A stretch of 64,000 bases of DNA from Alkalibacter saccharofermentans DSM 14828. GTDB taxonomy: Bacteria; Bacillota; Clostridia; Eubacteriales; Alkalibacteraceae. Positions 25,940 through 36,448 of this stretch are shown piece by piece. Position numbers and translations under genes: made by a program. The stretch spans positions 1 through 64,000 of the forward strand of contig NZ_FQTU01000006.1 of assembly GCF_900128885.1 (NCBI RefSeq), read 5' to 3'. The first letter of the stretch is position 1. Every line of letters begins with the position of its first letter. The notes beneath the pieces are model-generated. The model had not been told where the DNA came from and did not search any database. It worked only from the letters and a program-made list of their open reading frames with translations.

Positions 25940-27702
25940 AGCTTACATTTCGAACAAAATTCATATTAGCCAATATGGTCGTCGTATTCCTTACGATGAT
26001 CTTTTTGGCTATTTTTGTAATCCAGGGACTTATGTACTATTCATTCAATACGACGCAAAATCAGTTGGTCTCCATGGGTGAAGACTCCCAGTTTTATATT
26101 TCCCAGGAAATAAGGGCCCTCGAAAGTCCGGGAGGAAACATCGCAGCTTATTTAAGCAACGCCCTTGCGCTTTCTGAAGATCTTTCTAGAATCAACAACA
26201 CCAGGGTGCTGCTCTTCGATATTGAAGGAAATCTCTTGGCAGATTCCGCAAACGTAGATTCCCGAGAAGATATCGACTATTTGGAGGAGATTGAAATAGC
26301 TTTGGAGCTTGACTCCGGAAAGTCTGTGTCTGTTTACAAGAGGGTGGACGGATCCAGCAGCATATACTATGCCACGCCATTGTTCATAGACAACGAAAAA
26401 GTCGGAGCATTCAGCTTCATACAGTCTATGTCTTTCATAGACAACATAGTTCAGCAAATCATCTTGCTGTTCATGGGAGCTTCATTCGTAGGTTTCATCG
26501 TGGTATTGATAGTAAGCAACGTATTGTCTAACTCAATCTTTCGCCCTATAAAGGAACTGGTTAATTCCGCAAAAAAACTCTCAGCCGGCAACTTCGACGA
26601 GCTTTTGCATTATGACGCTGATGATGAAATAGGAAACCTCACTACGAATTTCAACAAGATGAGTCTTCATATTAAAGAAAAGATAACTCAAATAGAAAAT
26701 GAAAAGCAGAAGCTTTCCTCAATAATAAGCTCAATAGAAGATGGCGTAATCGCCCTTGATCTAGACAACAAGGCTTTCATAATAAACGATACGGCCAGAG
26801 AAATATTAAACCTTTACTCCGAACAAGCGAGCCTTGACATGTTGCTGGAAAAAGAGGAATTCGGTGACATCATAGATTTTGTCGCCAGGGAGCAACGAGA
26901 CTTTTCAAAGGAGATATGCTACAACGACAAAAATTTGCATGTTTATTCAAACCTTATTAAAGGCCCGGGAAACGTGATAGGCATACTCCTTGTTATTAGG
27001 GACATAACCAAGATAGTTGAACTGGAAAACCAGCAAAGACTTTTTATCAGCAGCGTGTCTCACGAGCTCAGAACGCCTCTTACGACGATAATCGGCTACA
27101 GCGATTTGCTGCAAAGAAGAGCTAGTGAAAACCCTGAACTACTACAAAAGAGCCTCCAGACCATAAACGAGGAAGGAAAACGTCTTTTGAGACTTGTTAG
27201 CGATTTGCTGGACCTGTCAAAATTTGAAAACACTCATTTCAAGATGGTCTTTTCAGCTGTGGATTTAAATGCTCTCTTAACGGACGTCATTGGACAGATG
27301 AAGATCAAGTCCGGTAAGTTCAACATCGACATTTTTTACAACAATACAGAACTTCCATCAGTAAAAGGCGACCATGACAGGTTGAAGCAGGTTATGATAA
27401 ACATCTTGGACAATGCCATCAAATACTCTAACAGTGGAGATATCATTAAAGTCCTTGCCACTTCCGATGAAGATCATGTAGATATTTCGGTTAGGGATTT
27501 TGGCCCTGGAATTTCACCTGATATAAAAGATAGGATATTCGATCCATTCTATAGAGTGGACGAAGACCGGTCCAGAGAACAAGGCGGTAGTGGTCTAGGC
27601 TTGGCAATCGTCAAAGACATAGTCGAAAGGCATGGTGGAAGCGTATATGTGGAGAGCCAGCCCGGCGAGGGTACCATGATCCTAATCAGGCTTCCATACT
27701 AG
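25936..27702 (+). CDS. Membrane sensor histidine kinase (PhoR/WalK-like)
   Basis: 588 residues: membrane segment about 9-30, extracytoplasmic sensor about 31-172, second membrane segment about 173-197, HAMP (about 198-250), PAS-like domain (about 258-360), then HisKA with His376 in SHELRTPLTTIIGYSDLL and an HATPase domain with NILDNAIKYS, DFGPGI, FYRVDEDRSREQGGSGLGLA and the last G box. All boxes are intact. It partners the regulator before it. Architecture resembles WalK and PhoR; the signal is unknown. Confidence 0.93.
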   Translation: MKLTFRTKFILANMVVVFLTMIFLAIFVIQGLMYYSFNTTQNQLVSMGEDSQFYISQEIRALESPGGNIAAYLSNALALSEDLSRINNTRVLLFDIEGNLLADSANVDSREDIDYLEEIEIALELDSGKSVSVYKRVDGSSSIYYATPLFIDNEKVGAFSFIQSMSFIDNIVQQIILLFMGASFVGFIVVLIVSNVLSNSIFRPIKELVNSAKKLSAGNFDELLHYDADDEIGNLTTNFNKMSLHIKEKITQIENEKQKLSSIISSIEDGVIALDLDNKAFIINDTAREILNLYSEQASLDMLLEKEEFGDIIDFVAREQRDFSKEICYNDKNLHVYSNLIKGPGNVIGILLVIRDITKIVELENQQRLFISSVSHELRTPLTTIIGYSDLLQRRASENPELLQKSLQTINEEGKRLLRLVSDLLDLSKFENTHFKMVFSAVDLNALLTDVIGQMKIKSGKFNIDIFYNNTELPSVKGDHDRLKQVMINILDNAIKYSNSGDIIKVLATSDEDHVDISVRDFGPGISPDIKDRIFDPFYRVDEDRSREQGGSGLGLAIVKDIVERHGGSVYVESQPGEGTMILIRLPY

Positions 27703-27730
27703 GTTTTACATATTATTTACACCTTGAGGG

Positions 27731-27759
27731 TTGCTTTGTACATATTTAATGCATACAAT
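27731..27759 (+). promoter_or_regulatory. Promoter of the propeller-like lipoprotein gene
   Basis: TTGCTT (27,731-27,736), 17-bp spacer, TACAAT (27,754-27,759), 38 bases before the lipoprotein ATG. The gene could therefore be expressed apart from the two-component genes. Confidence 0.6.
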
Positions 27760-27797
27760 AGGTAGGCAAGAACTTAACCTGGGAAAGGACGCTTTAC

Positions 27798-28991
27798 ATG
27801 AAAAAAACATTCACTTTGTTCTTTACGGTTTTAATAGCATTGGTATTTAGCGGCTGTGCTCCATTCTTCATTCGAAATGGCGAGCCAGTTATAATAAGCA
27901 ATTCTCAAAGGACCGAAGATAATATGCGAAACAAAACTACAAATAACGCCTCCATTACAATAGACAGCATAAACAGCAGGCTGACTGATGGAATAATATA
28001 CGATATATCCCGGGACGGAGATTACCTTCTGGTAGGAACCCAGATAGAATCCCCACCCAATGAAAGCGGAGATCCTGCTGAAATTTTTTACAACTTGAGC
28101 ACTTACGACTTTCAAACGAACCAGCCAAACCCGTTGTTGTATTCCAACAAAAACCAGGCAAACGGCTTGATCGACTTTAAAAACAAGGGATACTATTATC
28201 TTGAGTTTAATCAAGAAGGCAATACCCAGGAGTTTTCCGCTCGCCTTTTATGGAGCGACCTTGAAGGTGATACAACAAAGAACATATCTTCATCAAGTGA
28301 AAGCATCTCTCCAGGTTTTTCAATGATTAATGACGATCTAGTTATTTACGGGAACCAGCAGGGGGAAATAAAACTGGTAAACCATCAAAGGACTCTATTT
28401 AATCCTGACGGCACCAGCCATGCCTATAAGATGACCAAGAGGCTGCCTATCGCAAGGATCGACTTCTTGGAGAAACACGATATAGCGTTCTTTATGGCTT
28501 ACAACCAAGATAACCGATCATACGATCTTTACTATGTATACCTTACTAAGGAGAATCCGGAGCCGGTATTGATACAAAAAAACGTATACCACTTCGATCT
28601 ATCCAATCAGAAGAATTCCCTCCTGTATTCTACCGCAGGAGAAAAAGACACGCAAAAGCTTGTGCGTCTTGATATATTGAACAATACCCGCACGACCCTT
28701 CGGGAAGGGTATATAGGATTGTTTTCATTCAACCGCACCGGAGACAAGATAATATACAGCGAAAAAAGCGACTCTGCATCCAACAGCCAGAATTTATGGT
28801 TCATGGACGTGGATGGCAACAGCCAGACACAGCTGGCATCAAACTTGAACATAACGGGAGACAGGATAGTCTTCCATCCTTACAAGACAACGGTGTACTT
28901 TACCGTATTTACATTAAGCGAAGAAAATTCTGATAACAGAAGAATAAGCTACTCTGTCTATATGATAGACTATTCCACATCTACAGATTAA
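27798..28991 (+). CDS. Lipoprotein, TolB/propeller-like
   Basis: 397 residues. Signal peptide with lipobox ending at Cys20 (LVFSGCAPF). The mature part is beta-rich with recurring motifs such as YDISRDGDYLLV, FSFNRTGDKIIYSEKS and LWFMDVDGNSQTQLAS, the blade pattern of TolB-like WD40 propellers. Surface-anchored, function unknown; possibly an accessory or sensor partner of the kinase beside it. A gggaaagga site lies upstream. Ends at a bidirectional terminator shared with pyk. Confidence 0.75.
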   Translation: MKKTFTLFFTVLIALVFSGCAPFFIRNGEPVIISNSQRTEDNMRNKTTNNASITIDSINSRLTDGIIYDISRDGDYLLVGTQIESPPNESGDPAEIFYNLSTYDFQTNQPNPLLYSNKNQANGLIDFKNKGYYYLEFNQEGNTQEFSARLLWSDLEGDTTKNISSSSESISPGFSMINDDLVIYGNQQGEIKLVNHQRTLFNPDGTSHAYKMTKRLPIARIDFLEKHDIAFFMAYNQDNRSYDLYYVYLTKENPEPVLIQKNVYHFDLSNQKNSLLYSTAGEKDTQKLVRLDILNNTRTTLREGYIGLFSFNRTGDKIIYSEKSDSASNSQNLWFMDVDGNSQTQLASNLNITGDRIVFHPYKTTVYFTVFTLSEENSDNRRISYSVYMIDYSTSTD

Positions 28992-28993
28992 AA

Positions 28994-29026
28994 AAAGCTC
29001 ATCGAAACTTGATTTCGATGAGCTTT
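28994..29026. terminator. Bidirectional terminator between lipoprotein gene and pyk
   Basis: Perfect 14-bp arms aaagctcatcgaaa / tttcgatgagcttt, five-base loop, A run on the left and T-rich sequence on the right, between two convergent genes. Confidence 0.9.
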
Positions 29027-29041
29027 AAATTTTTGCGATGA

Positions 29042-30784
29042 CTACAGAACTCTCGCTCTGCCCTTGTAGATATATCCTCCTTGAGGATCAATGGTGATTA
29101 GGCCTCCGTCTTCAATTTGAGAAACAGCCCCTTCAACTCCCAATATTATTGGAATGTTAAACTGAAGAGCGGCTATTGCTCCCTGAGACGTAAATCCTGC
29201 CTCTTCTGTAACAATACCGGAAGCGCCTTTTACATATGGAATCAAAGTCTCGTCTATACCTTCGGCAATGACGATGTCACCTTCTTCAAAAGAATTGTTT
29301 TCTCCCTTGAATACTCTTGCCTTGGCAGTTACCGCTTTTTTCCCGATGCCGCTTCCCCTTAGAAGCACATTGCCAATAGTCTGAACTTTCATTAAGTTGG
29401 TAGTTCCTTTGACTCCCAGTGGTACCCCTGCGCTTATAACGACTAGGTCTCCACACTCCAACAGTCCTTCCTGCACAGCTATCAGAAGGGACTCGTCAAA
29501 TAACAGATCCGTATTTTCGAAGAACTCAGTTACCACACAGTGAACTCCCCACACTACCGCCAACCTTCTTTGAACTCTTTCATCATCGGTAATTGCGATA
29601 ATAGGTGAAGTCGGCCTGAATTTAGACACCATTCTTGCGGTATGGCCTGAAGAAGTTGCCGTTATTATCGCAGACGCCTTAAGCTGCTCCGCTGTTGCAC
29701 AGGTGGAGTGGCTTACTACATTCGTGACCGATATCTCACCGGTAAACTTGTGAGTGACCAATCTCTTGTATTCTTCTGACGTCTCAGTTTTAAGCGCAAT
29801 CCTGTTCATTGTTGCAACTGCATCTAGAGGATACTTTCCTGCAGCGGTTTCACCTGAAAGCATGATAGCGTCAGTTCCATCAAACACGGCATTGGCCACG
29901 TCTGTAACCTCTGCTCTTGTAGGTCTCGGATTTCTAATCATGGAATCTAGCATCTGCGTCGCGGTAATAACCGGCTTTCCTGCTCTATTGCATTTTTTTA
30001 TTATATCCTTTTGAACCAGCGGAACCTCTTCAGGAGATATTTCAACTCCCAAGTCTCCTCTGGCCACCATGATTCCGTCGGATACAGCTAAAATATCGTC
30101 GATATTGTTGACGCCCTCCCGGTTTTCAATTTTTGATATTATCTGGATATGGTCCCCGCCGTTGTCTTCCAGCACTTTTCTTATGGACAGCACGTCTTCT
30201 CTTTTTCTCACAAAAGATGCTGCTATGATATCAATATCCTCGCCGATGCCGAACACTATATCGTCGATGTCCTTTTGAGTGATCGCAGGCAATTGGATGT
30301 TAACATCCGGGAAGTTAAGGCTCTTGTTGTTGCCCAACTCTCCTCCATTTTCCACCTTACAGTGAATATCTGATCCCTCAACTTTAATTACATTGAACTG
30401 AATAAGTCCGTCATCTGCCAAAATTACATTGCCCTCTTTCACTTCATTGGACAAGTTAGGATAAGTAACGGCGACTTTAGACTGATCTCCAATAACATCT
30501 TCGGTAGTAAGGATGAAGTCATCCCCTTTTTCCAGGTTGATCTTTCCTTGAGCAAATTGCTTGATCCTTATTTCAGGACCTTTTGTGTCAAGCAAGATTG
30601 CGATAGGGGTGTTCAGCTCTTTTCTTACTTCCTTAATCAAATCAATCTTATTTTTATGCTCCGGATAACTTCCGTGGGAAAAATTAAGTCTGGAAACATT
30701 CATTCCCGTTTCAACCAGTTTTGTGATCATCTCCTTCGATTCACTTGCCGGTCCAAGGGTACATACTATTTTCGTCTTTCTCAT
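29042..30784 (-). CDS. pyk: Pyruvate kinase
   Basis: Last step of glycolysis: phosphoenolpyruvate plus ADP to pyruvate plus ATP. 580 residues, longer than the 470-residue core because of a C-terminal PEP-utiliser-like domain (about 490-580, IVIAEGIDETLIPYVKGASG and VTEEAGFTSQGAIAAL), normal in Bacillus and relatives. Core motifs: ILLDTKGPEIR, MVARGDLGVEI, and ATQMLDSMI. Follows pfkA by 58 bp and dnaE before that, a common Firmicutes order. Confidence 0.97.
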   Translation of the reverse strand: MRKTKIVCTLGPASESKEMITKLVETGMNVSRLNFSHGSYPEHKNKIDLIKEVRKELNTPIAILLDTKGPEIRIKQFAQGKINLEKGDDFILTTEDVIGDQSKVAVTYPNLSNEVKEGNVILADDGLIQFNVIKVEGSDIHCKVENGGELGNNKSLNFPDVNIQLPAITQKDIDDIVFGIGEDIDIIAASFVRKREDVLSIRKVLEDNGGDHIQIISKIENREGVNNIDDILAVSDGIMVARGDLGVEISPEEVPLVQKDIIKKCNRAGKPVITATQMLDSMIRNPRPTRAEVTDVANAVFDGTDAIMLSGETAAGKYPLDAVATMNRIALKTETSEEYKRLVTHKFTGEISVTNVVSHSTCATAEQLKASAIITATSSGHTARMVSKFRPTSPIIAITDDERVQRRLAVVWGVHCVVTEFFENTDLLFDESLLIAVQEGLLECGDLVVISAGVPLGVKGTTNLMKVQTIGNVLLRGSGIGKKAVTAKARVFKGENNSFEEGDIVIAEGIDETLIPYVKGASGIVTEEAGFTSQGAIAALQFNIPIILGVEGAVSQIEDGGLITIDPQGGYIYKGRARVL

Positions 30785-30842
30785 TCATTTACCTCCGTTT
30801 TTTTTGTAGCTATATGCGCTTTTATCTTTTTATCAGTTATAG

Positions 30843-31802
30843 TCAGATTGAAAGAATATTTGCAATCTTGTAAGCTTCTGCGTCAAAATTCTTTTTGATT
30901 TCCAACGCTTCATTGGTGTCCATATCCGTGTAAACATTGTTTTTGATACAAATTACCCTGTTCGTCTTGTTATCCAGCAGTAGATTTACAGCCATGTAGC
31001 CCATTCTGCTGGCTAGAATCCTGTCAAATGCTGTGGGATTTCCTCCCCTTTGTATGTATCCAAGGTTTGTTCCCCTAGTAGATACTCCTGTTTTCTCTTC
31101 TATTTTATGACAGAAATTATCGAAATTACCTACGCCTTCAGCTAGCACGATTATACTGTGAAGCTTGCCTCTGTCTTTCCCTCTTAAAAGCTTGTCGCTG
31201 ATTTCATCAAGGTCATAGTCTTTCTCGGGAACCAATATTGATTCGGCTCCACCTGCAAGGCCTGCAAATAATGCAATCTCGCCGCAGTCTCTGCCCATTA
31301 CCTCCACTACATTTACCCTGTTATGAGAACTTGTAGTGTCCCTGATTTTGCCGATTGCATCCAATGCGGTGTTAAGCGCCGTGTCAAATCCAATGGAATA
31401 ATCCGTGCAGCCAATGTCGTTATCTATAGTTCCAGGGATCGATATGGTGTTCACCCCTCTGTTGCTAAGAGCTCTAGCTCCTTTGAAAGAACCGTCTCCA
31501 CCTATTACTATGAGGCTTTCGATGTTAAAATCGCTAAGTGTCTTGGCTGCCTTCTTTTGTCCTGCCTCAGTCTTGAAGTACTCGCTTCTTGACGATCTAA
31601 GAATGGTACCTCCCCGATGGATTATATCGGCTACAGAATAGATGTTTAAAGGCTCTATCTCCCCTTCCAACAAACCTGCGTAGCCTCTTTTAATTCCAAA
31701 AACTTCTACTTTGTTGTAAACTGCTGTTCTGACTACAGCACGAATTGCGGCGTTCATCCCAGGTGCGTCCCCGCCGCTTGTGAGTATTCCAATTCTTTTC
31801 AT
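30843..31802 (-). CDS. pfkA: ATP-dependent 6-phosphofructokinase
   Basis: Phosphorylates fructose-6-phosphate. 319 residues, the size of bacterial PfkA. ATP loop TSGGDAPGMNAAIR (8-21), GGDGSFKGA (101-109) and catalytic Asp127 in PGTIDNDI. Gly at the GGDGS position indicates ATP rather than pyrophosphate as donor. Transcribed 28 bp after dnaE and followed by pyk. Confidence 0.96.
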   Translation of the reverse strand: MKRIGILTSGGDAPGMNAAIRAVVRTAVYNKVEVFGIKRGYAGLLEGEIEPLNIYSVADIIHRGGTILRSSRSEYFKTEAGQKKAAKTLSDFNIESLIVIGGDGSFKGARALSNRGVNTISIPGTIDNDIGCTDYSIGFDTALNTALDAIGKIRDTTSSHNRVNVVEVMGRDCGEIALFAGLAGGAESILVPEKDYDLDEISDKLLRGKDRGKLHSIIVLAEGVGNFDNFCHKIEEKTGVSTRGTNLGYIQRGGNPTAFDRILASRMGYMAVNLLLDNKTNRVICIKNNVYTDMDTNEALEIKKNFDAEAYKIANILSI

Positions 31803-31830
31803 GATTTACCTCCCTTGATTTGAAAAAAAA

Positions 31831-34800
31831 TTAATTGATAAGTTCAATATTGTCTGGTCCAACCAGCCCGGTCAGCTCTTCAATCAGGACATTGCTCTCC
31901 CTGACCCAAAGTGTTTTGCTTGCTTTATATTTTCTGCCTTCTCGCATGGAGTAAAGCACAATAGGCTTGTCCCCTTTATGCTTTGACAGTATTTCCTTGA
32001 TCATCTCTATCCGCTTGTCTTTCATGTCTACAACTGAAATTTGAACAGCTTGGAACGTTTTTTTTCTTCTAAAGTTTTCAAGTTCGGTCATCTCTTCGCA
32101 GATTACAGAAGAAGCCTGGTCTTCGCTTATGTTCAGCTTCCCTTTTATGAGGACTTTGCTGTCTGTTTCCAGCATATGATCGTACTTAGCGAACACCCCC
32201 GGGAAAACCACGACTTCAATGACCCCGTACAAATCTTCCAAGGTAATAAAGCACATGGTGTTGCTGTTTTTTGTGACTAAAATCTTTTTACCAGTTATTA
32301 TACCACCAATAGTGATCATTTGCCCGTCTTTTATTCCAAGTTCCATCATTTCATTTAGATTTTCTATTATGCTGCCGTTAATGCTGCATTTCTCTTCCAG
32401 CATGCTCCTATAAGGCTCCAGAGGATGCCCTGTGATGTATAAACCCAGCATTTCCTTTTCCAGAGACAATTTGTACCCTTCATCGAATTCGGCAATTTGT
32501 GGGTAACATTCTTCAGTCTGAGCAAATGATTCCATAGTCTGAAAAAGAGAAATCTGCCCGTCTATCTTGTTTTTTCTATCGCTTTGTATATTATCTATAA
32601 CTTTTTCGTATGAAGCCATCAGCCGTGACCTGTATACACCGAATGAATCAAAGGCTCCGCACTTTATAAGGCTTTCAAATGCTCTTTTATTTAGAACCTT
32701 GAAATCCGACCTTGTGCAAAAATCCGAAAATGAGGAGTATGGCTCTAAGCTTCTTTTTTCTATTATGCTCATTACCGCATTGTCTCCCACGTTTTTCACC
32801 GCTGTCAGTCCGAATCTTATTTTTCCGGATACTACTGTAAAGTTTTCATAGCTTTCATTCACATCCGGAGGTAGAACTTCGATCCCCATCTTCCTTGCAT
32901 TGGCGATGTACTGAGCTACTTTTGTCTCATTCCCCCTGACACTGGTTAGAAGGGCAGCCATGAATTCAGCTGGGTAATGTTTTTTAAGCCAGGCAGTCTG
33001 ATAAGCTATCACCGCGTAAGCTGCAGCGTGAGATTTGTTGAAGGCGTATTTGGCAAAATCTATCATCTGATCGTAAATCTTGTTTGCCTGGGACACTTCA
33101 ACCCCTCTTTTAATGGCACCTTCAACTATCCAGTTTCCATCTTGATCCTGCTCTCCATAAATGAAGGCTTTTCTCTCTGCCTCCATTACATCCATTTTCT
33201 TTTTAGACATGGCCCGCCTAACAAGATCGCTTCTGCCCATGGAATACCCAGCCACGTCCCTTACTATCTGCATTACCTGCTCCTGGTAAACCATGCATCC
33301 ATAGGTCACGTCGAGTATCGGTCTTAATATCTCATGAATATATGTAATTCTGTCTGGATTTTTTTTGTTTCTGATGTAAGTGGGAATCTGATCCATAGGC
33401 CCTGGCCTGTATAGGGATATCCCAGCTATTATGTCTTCAAAAGAGTCCGGCTTTAAATTCGTCATAAATTTTTGCATCCCGGCGCTTTCCAGTTGAAACA
33501 CCCCAAGGGTGTCCCCTTTTGATATCAGGTCGTAAACTTCTTTTTCGCCGTAATCCAAATCGTCAATGTCGACTTTTACCTTTCGGCTTAAAAATACGTT
33601 GTCTACGGAATCCCTGATCACTGTAAGGGTTCTGAGACCCAAAAAATCCATCTTTAAAAGTCCCAGCTCCTCCAGCAGAGTCATTGTAAACTGAGTGGTT
33701 ATGCTGTCGTTGTTTCTGTAAAGTGGTACATGCTCCACCACCGGCTTGTCTGATATCACTACACCTGCCGCATGAGTGGAGGCGTGCCTTGACAAGCCTT
33801 CAAGAGATCTGCTCATTTCGATTAGGGTGTTGGTCTCCTCATCTTCCTCGCACATCTGCTTGAGCTTGAGATTGGTTGCAATGGCCTTTTCTATTGTCAT
33901 GCCAATCTCCATGGGTATTTGCTTTGCCACTTTGTCCACTTTGTTGTAGGGCATATTCATCGATCGGCCTACATCCCGAATTGCCGCTCTCGCCGCCATT
34001 GTACCGAATGTTATTATTTGTGCGACATGGTCATGACCATACTTTTCAACTACATAGTCAATGACTCGCTGTCTGTTTTCATAACAAAAATCGATATCAA
34101 TATCAGGCATTGATATCCTGTCCGGGTTTAGGAACCTCTCGAATATAAGATTGTATTTAATCGGGTCGACAGTGGTTATATCCAAAGTATATGATACAAG
34201 GCTGCCGGCAGCGCTTCCTCTTCCCGGCCCCACCATTATTCCATTATCTTTGGCATACTTAATAAAGTCCCATACGATTAAAAAATAATCGTTGTATCCC
34301 ATCTCGTCAATTACGCCCAGCTCGTACTCAAGCCTTTTTTCAAGCTCACTTGTCACATTGGGATATTTATCCTTTAATCCTTGCCTGCAAAGGCTCTCCA
34401 AGTATTCCCTAGGTCCTAAGTCTTTGGGCAACGGATACCTAGGCAGATGAATGCTGTTGAAATCAAAATCCAGATTGCATTTGTCAGCTATCAGATTCGT
34501 GTTTGCGATAGCCTGGGGAACGTAGCTGAAAAGCTCCATCATTTCATCCCGGGTCTTAAGGTAGAATTCGCCATTGGGGAATCGCATCCGGTTCTCATCA
34601 TCTATATTGGTGGCAGTCTGTATACACAACAGTATATCATGACTACGTGCGTTCTCCTTATGTACATAATGCACATCATTGGTTGCAACCAATTGTATAT
34701 TCAAGGTTTCAGCCAAATCTACCAGACTCTTGTTAACCTTTTTTTGCTCTTCCATTCCGTGATCCTGCAGTTCAATGTAATAATCCTCACCGAATATCCT

Positions 34801-35289
34801 TTTATATTCTCGGGCAGCTTCAAGCGCTTGCTCAAACTGACCTCCCATTATGAGCCGTGGGATTTCACCGGCAAGACATGCACTGAGGCAAACCAGCCCT
34901 GCAGAATGTTCTTTTAAGAAATCTCTGTCCACCCTGGGCTTGTAATAAAATCCGTCAACAAAGCCCGCCGAAACTATCTTCATCAAATTTTTGTATCCTG
35001 CCTGATCTTTTGCCAACAGCACCAAGTGAGCAGGGTTTGCATCCACTTTGGATTCCTTGCTTTTCATGCTTCTTGGAGATATATATACTTCACAACCTAT
35101 TATCGGCTTGATGTCGTTTTTGATGCATTCCTTGTAAAAATCCACAGCTCCGAACATTACTCCGTGGTCGGTTATGGCAATGCTGTTCATGCCAGCTTCC
35201 TTGACCCGTGCCACTAAATCCTTGACTGTGCAAAAACCATCCAACAGGCTGTATTCCGTATGCAGATGCAGATGAGTAAAATTGTCCAT
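31831..35289 (-). CDS. dnaE: DNA polymerase III alpha subunit (DnaE)
   Basis: Replicative polymerase of the DnaE type, 1152 residues. PHP domain at the N-terminus (FTHLHLHTEYSLLDG, ITDHG), polymerase palm with GPGRGSAAGSLVSY and MPDIDIDF (catalytic Asp pair), HhH motif near YRPGPMDQIP, and C-terminal OB fold (ITIGGIITGKKI). All expected domains are present. Like other Firmicutes, the organism probably also has PolC, not seen here. Followed by pfkA and pyk. Confidence 0.96.
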   Translation of the reverse strand: MDNFTHLHLHTEYSLLDGFCTVKDLVARVKEAGMNSIAITDHGVMFGAVDFYKECIKNDIKPIIGCEVYISPRSMKSKESKVDANPAHLVLLAKDQAGYKNLMKIVSAGFVDGFYYKPRVDRDFLKEHSAGLVCLSACLAGEIPRLIMGGQFEQALEAAREYKRIFGEDYYIELQDHGMEEQKKVNKSLVDLAETLNIQLVATNDVHYVHKENARSHDILLCIQTATNIDDENRMRFPNGEFYLKTRDEMMELFSYVPQAIANTNLIADKCNLDFDFNSIHLPRYPLPKDLGPREYLESLCRQGLKDKYPNVTSELEKRLEYELGVIDEMGYNDYFLIVWDFIKYAKDNGIMVGPGRGSAAGSLVSYTLDITTVDPIKYNLIFERFLNPDRISMPDIDIDFCYENRQRVIDYVVEKYGHDHVAQIITFGTMAARAAIRDVGRSMNMPYNKVDKVAKQIPMEIGMTIEKAIATNLKLKQMCEEDEETNTLIEMSRSLEGLSRHASTHAAGVVISDKPVVEHVPLYRNNDSITTQFTMTLLEELGLLKMDFLGLRTLTVIRDSVDNVFLSRKVKVDIDDLDYGEKEVYDLISKGDTLGVFQLESAGMQKFMTNLKPDSFEDIIAGISLYRPGPMDQIPTYIRNKKNPDRITYIHEILRPILDVTYGCMVYQEQVMQIVRDVAGYSMGRSDLVRRAMSKKKMDVMEAERKAFIYGEQDQDGNWIVEGAIKRGVEVSQANKIYDQMIDFAKYAFNKSHAAAYAVIAYQTAWLKKHYPAEFMAALLTSVRGNETKVAQYIANARKMGIEVLPPDVNESYENFTVVSGKIRFGLTAVKNVGDNAVMSIIEKRSLEPYSSFSDFCTRSDFKVLNKRAFESLIKCGAFDSFGVYRSRLMASYEKVIDNIQSDRKNKIDGQISLFQTMESFAQTEECYPQIAEFDEGYKLSLEKEMLGLYITGHPLEPYRSMLEEKCSINGSIIENLNEMMELGIKDGQMITIGGIITGKKILVTKNSNTMCFITLEDLYGVIEVVVFPGVFAKYDHMLETDSKVLIKGKLNISEDQASSVICEEMTELENFRRKKTFQAVQISVVDMKDKRIEMIKEILSKHKGDKPIVLYSMREGRKYKASKTLWVRESNVLIEELTGLVGPDNIELIN

Positions 35290-35437
35290 ATGATTAATCC
35301 TTCCCTTAACACTTATAGCCTCATTATATCACATACTCCTAAGAGGATTAATATCTTAAGACTGTTAAGACTGCGAATTTCATCGTTTTTTTCCCACTCG
35401 CCTAAGCATACATTTTCACTCCTACATTATAAATCTA

Positions 35438-35477
35438 AAGCGTCCCCGTGTCAACTTTTTGACCCAGCGGGACGCTT
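35438..35477 (-). terminator. Terminator after whiA
   Basis: Arms agcgtcccgc / cggggacgct plus inner pairing gggtcaa / ttgaca, just past the whiA stop on the minus strand. It ends the PHP-rapZ-yvcK-whiA run; the 140 bases that follow hold a TATAAT box for dnaE. Confidence 0.75.
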
Positions 35478-35494
35478 GTGTTCCACACAAGAAA

Positions 35495-36433
35495 TCAAAG
35501 CCCTTGTGCTATTTCTTCAATTTTCTTAAGCCTGTGGTTAACTCCGGACTTCCCCATGGGTGGATTCATCATCTCCCCCAGTTCTTTCAGGGACGCCTCT
35601 TTATTGTTGAGTCTAAGCTCTGCTATTTCCCGCAAATTATTGGGCAGCCTTTCAAGCCCTATCCTGCTTTTTATTTTTTCTATGCTTTCAACCTGTTTCC
35701 ATGCAGCTTCCACCGTTTTTGTAAGATTCGCTGTTTCGCAGTTTACGATCCTGTTAACGTTGTTTCTCATGCCCTTCATGATTCTTATGTTCTCTATGTC
35801 CAGCAGAGCTCCGTGAGCCCCTATCACGCTTAGCAGCGTCACTATCTGTTCCGAATCCTTCAGGTAAACTACGTAGCTGTTTTTCCTTTGGATCATCTTC
35901 GAACCAAGTTCAAAGGAATTGACGAGCATCATAAGCTCCATGGCAAACTCTTCGCTGGATGTGACAAATTCCATATGATATGCCTTTTCAGGATCGGATA
36001 TTGAACCTGCTCCCAGGAAAGCCCCTCTAAGGTAAGCTTTCAAGGGCTCACGATTTCTTTTGAACCTCTCGGGTACTTCGTAGCTCAAAGTCGTATATCC
36101 ATCTACATCTTTTATTATCCCTAGATCTTTCAGCATGAACATGGATTCTTCGGCAGATACAACTTTTACTATATACTGGTTTCGGTTCTTAAACTGCTTG
36201 CTCTTTACAGTCCTGACTTCTACCTCCACCTTGTACAAAGCCTTTATCAGCTTGAAAACATACCTTGCTATGGCCGGATTCTCGGTTTTTATTTGAAACG
36301 TCATCCTCTTATGCCCTTCAAATCGAAGGCTTCCTCCCATATGTATCATGGCTGAAAGCTCAGCAGCAGATGTCTCGTTATTTGTATGTTCTATCCTGCA
36401 CAGATCATTCTTTGTTTTTGATGAAAAACTCAT
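35495..36433 (-). CDS. whiA: WhiA, DNA-binding sporulation/division-type regulator
   Basis: 312 residues: N-terminal LAGLIDADG-like part (about 20-200, with YLRGAFLGAGSISDP) and C-terminal helix-turn-helix (about 225-310, LPNNLREIAELRLNN, SLKELGEMMNPPMGKSGVNH). Found in nearly all Gram-positives and tied to cell division and chromosome segregation. Located 15 bp after yvcK in the conserved rapZ-yvcK-whiA cluster. Confidence 0.95.
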   Translation of the reverse strand: MSFSSKTKNDLCRIEHTNNETSAAELSAMIHMGGSLRFEGHKRMTFQIKTENPAIARYVFKLIKALYKVEVEVRTVKSKQFKNRNQYIVKVVSAEESMFMLKDLGIIKDVDGYTTLSYEVPERFKRNREPLKAYLRGAFLGAGSISDPEKAYHMEFVTSSEEFAMELMMLVNSFELGSKMIQRKNSYVVYLKDSEQIVTLLSVIGAHGALLDIENIRIMKGMRNNVNRIVNCETANLTKTVEAAWKQVESIEKIKSRIGLERLPNNLREIAELRLNNKEASLKELGEMMNPPMGKSGVNHRLKKIEEIAQGL

Positions 36434-36448
36434 AATATCCTCTCCAAA